From positions 38,416,614 to 38,480,613 of the forward strand of contig NW_019211458.1 of the NCBI RefSeq assembly GCF_002443255.2: a stretch of 64,000 nt of DNA. The letters run 5' to 3'. Shown piece after piece: positions 55,080-64,000 of the stretch (the stretch's first letter is position 1; the number at the start of each line of letters is the position of its first letter). The stretch comes from Varroa destructor. Lineage: Eukaryota > Arthropoda > Arachnida > Mesostigmata > Varroidae. A program made the position numbers and the translations under genes. The notes under the pieces were generated by a model that was not told the origin of the DNA, did no database searches, and was given only the letters and a program-made list of their open reading frames with translations.

Positions 55080-58000
55080 ATCAGAACGAAGAGGAGGACA
55101 GGAAGGCGGAAATTCATCTCGAAGAACAGACACTTGTACTCTACTGTACTCCTACGACTATTACTAGAGATAGCTTGCCATTTGCAATGACCATCCTCGC
55201 TTTTGCGTCGCCGTGTAACTAGATTGTGGTGTTACCCTACCAAGCTACTATTATATCTTCCTGTGCGCACTATGTATACGAAAAGTATATGGATTCTTGG
55301 CTTTTTCTCTTTCCACCATTTACCTTTTTATTTCTTCTTTCACTTTGAGTCTTGGCCATGACCCATGCCACCTCAGAGTCGGTAACACGAAGGGTAGACT
55401 GTACGCACGGTCATCATTGTGACTTTTGCTCTCGTTGTTGCCGTCTTGGCCGCCGCCATCGTCGCTACAGCTGCTGGTTTTATCACCACCATAAGCTGGT
55501 GTATTTGCTTTCCGCTGAAGTGTTTGCAAGTATGTATACAGAGCACCGAGCTTCCACTATGTCAAGCCTGGTTTATTATTCCATCATTTTGTCTATGACC
55601 ACCACACCTGACTGTTGCATCGCGTAGCGCCTCGGCGCTAAAGCTGTTGCCGACGTTCGTTTGGTTCTTTGTGTATCTATCTGTTTAAGCGTTTATTCGC
55701 TACTCTGTTCATCTGTAGGTTTGTCCAGGGTCGACTGCTGTCCGAACGGTTTTTTTTGTTCCATAGTCTTGCCTGCTGACCGGCCTCATTGTTTACCACG
55801 CCCTGGCGTCCGCAGTGCCAGGGGAAGTTACAATGACAGATGTAATAGCGACACCAGCAGCAACGGTAGCAGCGAAAACGTAGGAATTACTTGAGCGATT
55901 GAGCAAAATGACTTTCGGCACCACGTCAGCCCCGTAGATGCCAGCGTTGATGCATCCCAGTACAGTTGCCGACTCTTTCTTCGTGTTCTTTTAAGTGCTC
56001 ACCACGAAATTCCTGGCTGGCAGCGGTGTCGGCGACAGGGGCAGCCCTCATAGAAAGCACGCGTCGATTTCGCAGCGGACTTACAATGCTAGGCGGCAAC
56101 GAAACCGCAACTATAATGTGTTCCTGAGTTTCGGAAAAGCCTCTTGGGACAGTGCCTGCTTTCTCGCGATAGGCTAAGTATCAGTTCTGTTGCACTCACT
56201 TTAACGAGCAAACGACTCGATTTTCACTTGCTACTGGACTTTAAACGCATAGCACACAGAATACTTATAACGCAGATCTGCTGTCTCTCTATCCCCTAAA
56301 TCCCTGTTTTTAAGCCTTGTCAATCAGTCAACCGAATTAACGAAAACACGAGGCTTACTGAAAATGGTCGTTGAACCTTTATCTCTGCTGCAGAGTGTAG
56401 TATCCATGCTGTAGCTATTGCACAAACTTCAGATATCTCAAAACATTTAGCTTGGATTTTTAAGCAGGGAAACAAAGGCGAACACTGCGTTTCTAAAGTA
56501 TCGATCTAGTTTTTAACAAAGCTACTTCCGTGTACGGCTAATTCCATAGCAATGAGGTTGATTTGAACCATGCGATGATCCACGAATATCCCACTACTGT
56601 ATACGTTCAGTCTGAACAAGCGGCTTGGCCAGTAATTATATCACGTCTGGATCTTCTGATCTGGAATGTAATATTTCTGAAGTGACGTCGAGCGCTGAAT
56701 GTAAACAAGGAATATTGCAAGGAGAAATTGTGCAAGAGGGGTGGGTCCTAATAGGGCACTTGGCTTCTAGCTCTGTCTACAAGATTACGGAGCAAGGGTC
56801 GATCGACAAGCGAGAAGTATATGTATACAGACATATAAGCATACTGTGATCTGGCGCATTCTGATAAACGCTTACTTCGTAGCTTCATGACATGACCACG
56901 GTTTCTTTCGCTATCGCTACGGCTCTAACAAAACAAAGTAATGCACGATGCCTTAAGCTCCGTTATTAAGCATTTGTGTCAATGTTGCCAGGGAAAAGTA
57001 GTGCAGTATCATTAACTTTGATTGGTAGTATTCACTTTTACCTTTCCTAGGGCTGCTGGGTAAAATGCCGGGTGAATCGCTGCGCCAGCGGTTAACACTC
57101 ACATATAAGTGTTCTCTAAGCACTACTGATAGTGTGTCAATTCTATAGAACCATTTATTTTGCTAGAGCCTTACATGGATAATTTCAATATCTCACTTGT
57201 AGACACATTTTCAGCGTGTTGGCATTAACAGGTTAACTTAAGGGGACAGAAATTCTCAGTTATGTCTGACAATAGTGATTAGTACTTATAATGGCATACA
57301 CTGAAAGAAAAACAAGTACGGATTCAACGTACTCATCAGATCAGATGACGTTGCCACGTACAAATGCACATGAACAGCTTTGAGGAAATTTCTTCGACTT
57401 AAAGGACATGGCATTTGTACCTCTGATAAAGTATGTTGGGCACGTATTTTTCTAGTGTGTGCCACTAATTAGAACATTAGCTAGTTCATTTGTAACAAAA
57501 AGGGAACCAATTTTCGCAATTTTGCAGAAGTAGCATAAAAACATTATCTTTGGAAAAATTATTATCTTTGGTTAGACACTATCTTTGGTTTTCCAGAACC
57601 CTAATCCACCCACACCGCGACGGTGATTAGCCTGTAAGGGATGGGCTGCTGCGCGTTGACGATTGCGTGAAACTATTACTGTCGAGTGATCAATGGTGTT
57701 TTCTAGATTTACTAGTTTTCGTTTCTGATGAAACTTTAAATTACTTTTTTTTTGTGGAAAAAGAAATCGATTACTTGCTAAAAAAGAATCAAATCAAGTT
57801 TAATATAATGAAGTACCCTCTTTACCTGATAACACCCTTCTAAAGAAAAACCGATGCGATTTAGGGAAAGAGAAGCCCAAAAGTGTTATCGTCATGGTTC
57901 TTACGTCCAGCATCTGTATTTGTAATACAGCTGATCTTCCTAATTGTGACACATCGGCAGGCGACCTTCTATTTAGGTACTTCAATTAAAATTCTGGTGG

Positions 58001-59459
58001 ATAAAAAAAATATATAAAATATGCCGATGGAGCTGCTTTATAATCCAACTGCATTTAGGAACCTTAGTTTCTTTTGAAATAACAAATGTAAACAAAAAAA
58101 CAAAAAAATATGCTGTTACCCAAACGTTTATTTTAATTAGTTGTATGGCACTGATTCATTTACACTACTGTGTTGTTAGACGTGTGCTTGGGCCTTATGG
58201 TTTGTTTGTTAATCGCATGTCTGATCATTCGAAACGTCAGCATTACGTAGATGTCAGTAACCCTAATGCTAGTGTTTATATAAATTTACTTATAAGCAAT
58301 ATAGTATCGTGCGCATGTCAATAGGCACTAGATTAAATAAATAGATATTCGATAGTAGTCGCCCGCTTGTCGTTACCACACGAATAGGACACATAATAAC
58401 AATAAAGTTTGCTGCTGATGTTACTACTACTGCTGCTGCCGTTCCTGCTTTCGGCCGAACAACACCGCCACTGATACCTTAGACGCACTTGTTGGTACAT
58501 ATTAATTGCGTTTATGTAATCTGTAAAGGATTTTTTCTGCCATGCTCAAATGGCAAACCAACGGGGTTGTCTAGCTCTGCGATTTGCAAACTCTTTGCAA
58601 TCGATCTTTGATCTCGGTCACGAAGCGCGCTGTTCTATTCAATAGGGTCAGAATGATTGAGAAAAAGGTATCTTCACAGCTCTCATAGATGTAGATTCCC
58701 GGCAGAACGTCTCCATTGTTGGACTCAGTGTCGATCTCGTTTTACCCTTTACGTTCGTATAAATCCATGCGTGTTGAGAGCTCATTTAAGATGTATGAAA
58801 GGCCTACGAAATCATTATTTATTGATTTGCAATAATAGCGGCGGGTTGTTAGTGATTTAAACAACTGAAAAACGTATGCGACCCATTTCCCCGCTTTCTG
58901 TTGCTTTTCTTTTCTACTGCCTGTTCCTGCTACCCAATCTTAGGCTCTCGCCCAAATCTTAACGTAAAACCGCTATTGCTCGGAACAACATTTGGACAAC
59001 AGGTCGCTCTTGTTGATCATTGCGGATGCAGGTTCATGACATCAGCATGATGCTAACCTCGCAGTGGCTGATGATGATCCGTTGTGGCGTCTATCTGTGT
59101 TGTGGTGACCAATGTTTAATCAAAGAGAACAGGTAATTTTTTTACTATTCTTAATAGAAGTGGGTATTCTGATTGAAATGCTTGTTGTCGTTGCCATTTA
59201 GCTGGATCACATTGACTGACCCACTCTCCCCAGGGGACGAAAAGGGGCTGAAGCGAAAATACTCGAGGCGGTGGCGGGTTGTGTTGAAACAAAGGTGACA
59301 GGCAGACAGGCATATATCTGATTGAAGCATCAGCAGTACAGCTCATCGAATTGTCTCAATGAGAAACAAACAAATTGAGAAGAACAACAAAAAAAAATGA
59401 GCGAAAGCTACAGGCGACGGGCGCGGTACGGAAAAACCGTGTCTAAAGAGAAGCTCTGT

Positions 59460-59703
59460 TGCTTTCAGATTGGAGTCGTTTTCCCCGGGCTGCCGCCACC
59501 GCCGCGACCTCTTCCTCTATGAACTCGCCGAACCGATCTGCGCTCTTTCTGACCCGAATCGTCTCTGTCGCCGCTGCCACCGATCTGACATCGTAGTCCG
59601 TCCGTCCGTCCGTCGTGCACGTGCCAAGTGCCAAGCGGCCAACGGGCGTAGGGGTCAAGTCTCTAGAAGACCTGTGCCAAGTTGACATAAGGGTAGTTCA
59701 ACG
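59460..59703 (+). promoter_or_regulatory. GC-rich 5' leader of the capping enzyme gene
   Basis: A CpG-rich stretch immediately upstream of the start codon, with GCCGCCACCGCCGCG near 59495 and a (TCCG)4 run at 59597-59614. No TATA box is seen. The composition fits a housekeeping promoter plus 5' UTR. The transcription start cannot be placed. Confidence 0.5.
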
Positions 59704-61515
59704 ATGGACGAACATACCCCCTCCAGTCGTCTGCCTGACCGTTGGCTGAACTGTCCTAAGATTGGCTCACTCCTAGCCGATATATTCGTGCCTTTCAAAA
59801 CGCCGCTGGACGATCGTTACCGCAAGGATATAGCCAAAACAGAACTGTATTGGGAACCAAGTCATGTGATCGGCATTTGTGAAGCACGCAACATTAATCT
59901 AGGGCTTATTGTCGACCTTACATTTGCGAAGCGTTACTATAAGCCTGAAGCCTTCATAAGGAATGGTATTGTTCATAAAAAAATCGCATGTAGGGGACAT
60001 AATGAAACGCCTGACGCAACCGCCAAACAAGAGTTCATTGCGGTGTGTTTAGGCTATTTGCAGAATCATCGTTGTAAAAAGATTGGCGTCCACTGCACAC
60101 ATGGTTATAATCGAACTGGTTTTTTGATTTGCGCTTATCTTGTAGAAGAGTTGCATTGGAGTATCAGTGCGGCTGTGCGAGAATTTCAGAAGGCTCGTGA
60201 GCCTGGCATATATAAACCGGAGTACATTTCCGCTCTGATTGTTATGTACGGGGATGAGGAGGACACACTAGAGGCAGCTCCATGGCCAACGTGGGAAGAC
60301 CCTGCTACACAAAGTGATGATATCGAACGCGAGAAGCGCTCTAAGGAGTTCATGAGTGGTATACCTGGGGTCAGCTTTGTTGGGGATAGACACGAAACTG
60401 AGGAAATTCAACGAAAGGCTGCAGAAATGTGCGGGTTCCGTAGACAGGGATTTCCGGGAATGCAGCCAGTGTCTATGGACTGTGACAATCTCTTGAATCT
60501 GAAAGAGGAGCACCATGTCGTTAGCTGGAAGGCCGATGGCACTAGATACATGATGCTTATCGCTGGAAAAAATCGGGTCTACTTCCTTGATCGGGATAAT
60601 GCAGTTTTCAAGGTTGACGGTCTTTCCTTTCCGTGGAAAAAAGACCCTAAGCAGCATCTTCAGTGTACGCTTCTCGACGGCGAGATGGTTATAGATAACA
60701 ATAATGGCACACCTACTCCGCGTTTCCTAATCTACGACATTGCATTTTGCGAAAAATTTCCCATCCGTAACCAACCATTTAGTACTCGAGTAGAATGCAT
60801 AAAGGACGTAATCATTGGAGCGCGCTCAGCAGCAGCCGAAAAAGGCATTATTAATATGGATAGTCAGCCATTTAGGGTACGTTTGAAAGAATTTTATGAT
60901 GTCTCAATGACAGAAAAGTTACTAGGCGAGAAGTTTCAATCCCAACTAGCACACGAAATCGACGGGCTGATATTTCAGCCTTCCGCGAAGCCTTACAAGG
61001 CTGATCGCTGCGACTATATCCTCAAATGGAAGCCCCCGGAACTTAACACGATCGATTTTCGACTTAAGATAGAAACCACCAAACTATCAGAAGGAGATCC
61101 ACGAAAATTAGAAGGCTTTCTGTTCGTTGGCGGGTTAAATAAGCATTTCGCCAAGCTTGGTAAGGTGGCCAAACAGGATCGGGCTTTGGACGGCAAAATC
61201 GTTGAATGTTGCTTTCAGCAGTTTGACAGAAATGGACAGACCCAGCTTGGCTGGGTTATGCTTCGCGAGCGTACCGATAAATCGTTTCCAAACGGCTACA
61301 AAACTGCATTGGGCGTCATGAAGTCTATACAGAAGCCTATCACGAAAGATAATCTGATCAAATTCATTAATAAGGAGGCTGTGAAAGAGCCAGGGTGGCC
61401 AAGATCACCTGGTCAACCAGGACCACCTGTCGCATTCCAGAAACGGCCGAATTCCGACTTTCTCGTCCCGCAAGTGCCGCCGCAACGTGCAAAAATGCTC
61501 AAAGACGATGATTGA
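59704..61515 (+). CDS. RNGTT: Bifunctional mRNA capping enzyme (RNA triphosphatase + guanylyltransferase)
   Basis: A 603-residue protein in a single uninterrupted exon (human RNGTT has 597). In the nucleus it removes the gamma-phosphate from nascent pre-mRNA and adds GMP, forming the cap on RNA polymerase II transcripts. The N-terminal Cys-phosphatase-type domain carries HCTHGYNRTGF with catalytic Cys131 and Arg137. The guanylyltransferase domain carries KADG with the GMP-binding Lys276, then RVYFLDRDN, LDGEMVIDN, HEIDGLIFQP and ILKWKPPE. An OB-fold region follows, with the GKIVEC and SIQKPIT blocks. The Pro-rich tail ends KMLKDDD. The start is the first ATG after a CpG-rich leader, and its N-terminus aligns with metazoan orthologues. 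The lack of introns is notable because animal orthologues are usually split. A decayed paralogue lies 18 kb upstream. AATAAA signals follow at 61970 and 61992. Confidence 0.97.
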   Translation: MDEHTPSSRLPDRWLNCPKIGSLLADIFVPFKTPLDDRYRKDIAKTELYWEPSHVIGICEARNINLGLIVDLTFAKRYYKPEAFIRNGIVHKKIACRGHNETPDATAKQEFIAVCLGYLQNHRCKKIGVHCTHGYNRTGFLICAYLVEELHWSISAAVREFQKAREPGIYKPEYISALIVMYGDEEDTLEAAPWPTWEDPATQSDDIEREKRSKEFMSGIPGVSFVGDRHETEEIQRKAAEMCGFRRQGFPGMQPVSMDCDNLLNLKEEHHVVSWKADGTRYMMLIAGKNRVYFLDRDNAVFKVDGLSFPWKKDPKQHLQCTLLDGEMVIDNNNGTPTPRFLIYDIAFCEKFPIRNQPFSTRVECIKDVIIGARSAAAEKGIINMDSQPFRVRLKEFYDVSMTEKLLGEKFQSQLAHEIDGLIFQPSAKPYKADRCDYILKWKPPELNTIDFRLKIETTKLSEGDPRKLEGFLFVGGLNKHFAKLGKVAKQDRALDGKIVECCFQQFDRNGQTQLGWVMLRERTDKSFPNGYKTALGVMKSIQKPITKDNLIKFINKEAVKEPGWPRSPGQPGPPVAFQKRPNSDFLVPQVPPQRAKMLKDDD

Positions 61516-61969
61516 GGTGTCATCAGACAAAGAAGTGAAAGAGGTTTGGCGGCAGGGACAGTGAGCCGCTGATGCGTTGCGGCTCATATGCATTGTTTCA
61601 CCGACTTTCGTGCGGATATCGTCAGGTTGGATATATCCGTTCTACATGTCACCGTTGAATCGAATTCCATACGCTTGATAAGACAAAATATTCTCTGAGC
61701 AAACTGGGTGGCAACTTCATTGCATTACTTGTCATCGGTTTAAATCGGGTAAAATATACTAAGGTTGACAATATGGTTCTCAGTATACAGACATGTGCTG
61801 TCTGGGTATATCTTCTGGTGGAATGATTACACCTATGAGCGTTTTGTGGCGGTATCGGTAAAGATGCAGTCTATAAAAATAATAGTAATAACAATTATTA
61901 TTATGATTATTTACAGTAGTACATATATGCCTATGCATCTCCACCACCGAATGTATATATTAAAGAACA

Positions 61970-61997
61970 AATAAATGAATTCTTATTTGTAAATAAA
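61970..61997 (+). terminator. Poly(A) signals of the capping enzyme gene
   Basis: Two AATAAA hexamers (61970-61975 and 61992-61997) about 460 bases after the stop, followed by a TG-containing stretch (actgcgtgttc). Confidence 0.65.
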
Positions 61998-61999
61998 CA

Positions 62000-63240
62000 C
62001 TGCGTGTTCAATTCAACACGACAACAAAGGCAATTTAGCGTAATGATAGAGAACTGTTGCCAACGGCGACTACGTAGATTGATACATTTTTTTTTTTAAA
62101 TAACGCTTTGTTTTCACTAAGATAAACGCTAATTTATTATTTTAAGATATATGCAGAGCAGGGTACCTTAGGTAGTCCGTGCATTTGCTTTGGAAGTTTG
62201 CTATTTTTTAATCCACCGAAGGAAAAGGAAGTGGGTACTGCAGGAAGTCAACCAGTAAAATCAAGAAGCTTGTACATTAAGTGAAGGGCGATATAATCTG
62301 AATCACCAAGAGGCTTGTTCTTGATTACGTTGCTAAAGCAACCAGGAACAACGAATTTGCCAACGGTCGCTGATTCAGATCTCATTCAGAGAATAGCAAC
62401 CGACGGATTTAAGGGAACAGAAGTGAAAGATAGTTATGGTTACAAGAGGTGGCCTCATAAATCTGTTACACCAAAGATTTTCCACATGAGAGAATAGATG
62501 TTTTATATGCATCGAACCCCATATTGGGTAGCGGAAGATGCTCTTTCCATATATTCATCTGTTCGTTCTTTCCCAGCGAATGAAATCTAAGCTTTTCTTT
62601 AGATTATTTACAATGTTGTGTACGCGTACAAAGCATCGCGAATCAACTTCAATGGGGGTTGAAGTGTGCGTGCGGGAAGGAATCCGCTGAAATAACTTCA
62701 AGCATATGACAACACGTTGGTCTAAAAAAGAAAAAATATATAGACGTGTTATTTATATATACATTTTGTACCAATAATCAGACAGGTGCTTATTTCAGGA
62801 TAGCTAGAGGCAAATCATGCGAGCTTGTTCATGCTGATGAAAAATTCACACGCCACATTTACGACATAATATTCCCATTAATCTCAGCCCGTTTTCAGGC
62901 ACGCTATGCGAAGTCACGCTAAAACTGTTTGTTTTTATTTATAGAATCATGGAAAATAGGCAAAGTAGGCCAAAGCTAAATAGGTGGACTCGGGAGCTAT
63001 AGCTATTCTTGGTAAGTTCAAAGGTACCACCTGGCAACATTCACTAGTATCAATAATAACATCATCAAAAGCAATGAATCGTTGCATCGTCTACGTTATT
63101 TTTTCTATTGTAGTTCATTAAATGACTATGTCTCTGTCTATTTACTGCTCAGATTTTGACAGGCTCACAATGGTGCTGCCTGGCCGATGTAGCTGCATTC
63201 AGTTTTATCGTTTTTATCGCAATTTTCTAATCGATTCCAG
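62000..63240. other. Intergenic or intronic, no gene recognised
   Basis: Short frames only. The 62315-62497 frame shows no recognisable homology. The right end supplies the acceptor (cgattccag) of the exon at 63241. Confidence 0.5.
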
Positions 63241-63463
63241 GTGATGACAATGTCATCTGAGCCGCCCGCTGTATCCACATCAGCGCCCGTCGTGCCGCCT
63301 GTGCTGGCTCGTTCTGTGAGCGCACAGTCTCTTTCGGCCTCTGGCACGCCGACGTCATCGCACGCGTCTTCGCTTTCTCGTGAGCTTGACTCTCGAAATT
63401 CTGCTAGTACTTGTTCGGATGATGCCAGCCCGCTATCCGTGCATAGCCTCCCGCCGACACCAG
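63241..63463 (+). CDS. Ser/Pro-rich coding exon, gene continues beyond window
   Basis: An exon bounded by a good acceptor (cgattccag|GTG) and a donor (ACACCAG|GTGCGT). An ATG at 63244 begins MTMSSEPPAVSTSAPVVPP, and the whole exon is open. The product is intrinsically disordered, rich in Ser, Pro, Thr and Ala, and ends SVHSLPPTPG, which suggests proline-directed phosphorylation sites. GC content and codon use are higher than in the flanks, supporting coding. The parent protein is not recognised. The ATG just after the acceptor suggests the first coding exon behind a 5' UTR intron; the upstream exon might be the GC-rich block ending at 45629, but that is speculation. Confidence 0.5.
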
Positions 63464-64000
63464 GTGCGTAGGTCTGTTGATAGTGCACGCACCGCAACTT
63501 TGGAATATTGAAAAGTATTGTATTAAATGCATTATTGATGCATGCACAGTGTTTTATTCGAGGCTAATAATTTAAAAACGGCTATTTTTTTTTTTTTTTT
63601 TTTTAATTTATCGTACGTCTCCATGTCCATTGTGTTGCTTAATTCTACCCATATAGAGCTGAATAAGACGGCCATATGGCAGATCATTGAATCGCTTAAA
63701 TCGATGTAGCAACGTTTCAATTGCGCTCTATAATTCACGTTCTGCTTTAACAGAAATTTGCTCATGCCTTGTCTAAACAGCTGCAGTTTCCTTCCTACTT
63801 ACCTCTGTACCTTATCTCTCCGACAAGACAATATTGTGCCGTGTACCGCGGTCTGCGCAAGGTGCACGTATAGTATTAGGTAAGCCTAATTTATGAGGGA
63901 TCCGGGCGGAAACTGAAGATAGGAGCGTCTTTATCTACGGAAAACGGAGTGATCTCAAAGGGTGAACGAAGGGAACCTGCATTTTTTACCTGCTATAAAC
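63464..64000. other. Probable intron after the Ser/Pro-rich exon
   Basis: It includes a 20-base T run (63585-63604). A possible later exon follows an acceptor (gtctaaacag) at 63780, with about 30 open codons starting LQFPSYLPLYL, but it has no support beyond the frame. It may be chance. Confidence 0.3.
63585..63604. repeat. Poly(T) run
   Basis: Twenty consecutive T residues. On the minus strand this is an A20 tract, but no retroelement body is recognisable beside it. Confidence 0.9.

Larger units (their letters stand above)
48220..59400. other. Long region without a confirmed gene
   Basis: Eleven kilobases with scattered short open frames, none recognisable. Present are a GA microsatellite (55055-55079), a coding-like relic on the minus strand near 51.1-51.3 kb, and a GC-richer patch with trinucleotide-like composition at 55400-55900. 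It could be intergenic, or introns of a long plus-strand gene that begins at about 45 kb. Nothing decides between these. Confidence 0.4.

Noticed and set aside
60268..61593. Minus-strand frames over the capping enzyme gene
   Set aside because: Antisense to a well-identified, conserved coding region.

Overview
This is animal nuclear DNA with spliced genes, a base composition that is AT-rich overall, and housekeeping proteins close to human orthologues. A short interstitial (TTAGG)n tract, a mariner-type transposase relic and compact introns suggest an arthropod. A mite or other chelicerate would fit, but that is an inference from general character, not a diagnosis. Five protein genes can be rebuilt fully or nearly so. 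All act either in ubiquitin signalling or in making and processing mRNA.

Layout. At 3.3-5.7 kb lies a polyubiquitin gene (+) with four ubiquitin repeats. At 9.3-13.0 kb lies a second polyubiquitin gene (+) with seven repeats spread over three coding exons. The two genes share an almost identical core promoter (CRE plus TATA at fixed spacing) and each has a 5' UTR intron. At 14.2-18.4 kb (-) is CPSF73/CPSF3, the nuclease that cuts pre-mRNA 3' ends. It is head-to-head, 0.8 kb apart, with an SRSF10-type SR splicing factor (+, 19.2-24.3 kb). At 28.2-35.0 kb (-) is the RING E3 ligase RNF41/NRDP1. At 40.9-42.3 kb (+) is a decayed copy of the mRNA capping enzyme gene. The intact, intronless capping enzyme gene (RNGTT type) lies at 59.7-61.5 kb (+). 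Between 42 and 59 kb I see a transposase relic, palindromes, microsatellites, a GC-rich possible first exon and an unidentified coding-like relic. A serine/proline-rich exon at 63.2 kb probably starts a gene that leaves the window.

The strongest observation is in the SRSF10-like gene. Its second intron is a textbook U12-type AT-AC intron that interrupts the RNP1 motif. A second, identical U12 donor lies inside that intron, at the end of a purine-rich candidate cassette exon. That candidate exon has a good major-class acceptor and a premature in-frame stop. This matches the layout expected for an SR-protein autoregulatory switch run by competition between the minor and major spliceosomes, as I recall it being described for mammalian Srsf10.

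Other notable points are the paired CRE/TATA promoters and heat-shock elements of the polyubiquitin genes, introns inserted at the same base of different ubiquitin repeats, non-canonical residues in some ubiquitin units, and the capping-enzyme pseudogene in which both catalytic centres are lost. All exon boundaries were read by eye from splice motifs, reading frame and remembered orthologues. No database search or transcript evidence was available.
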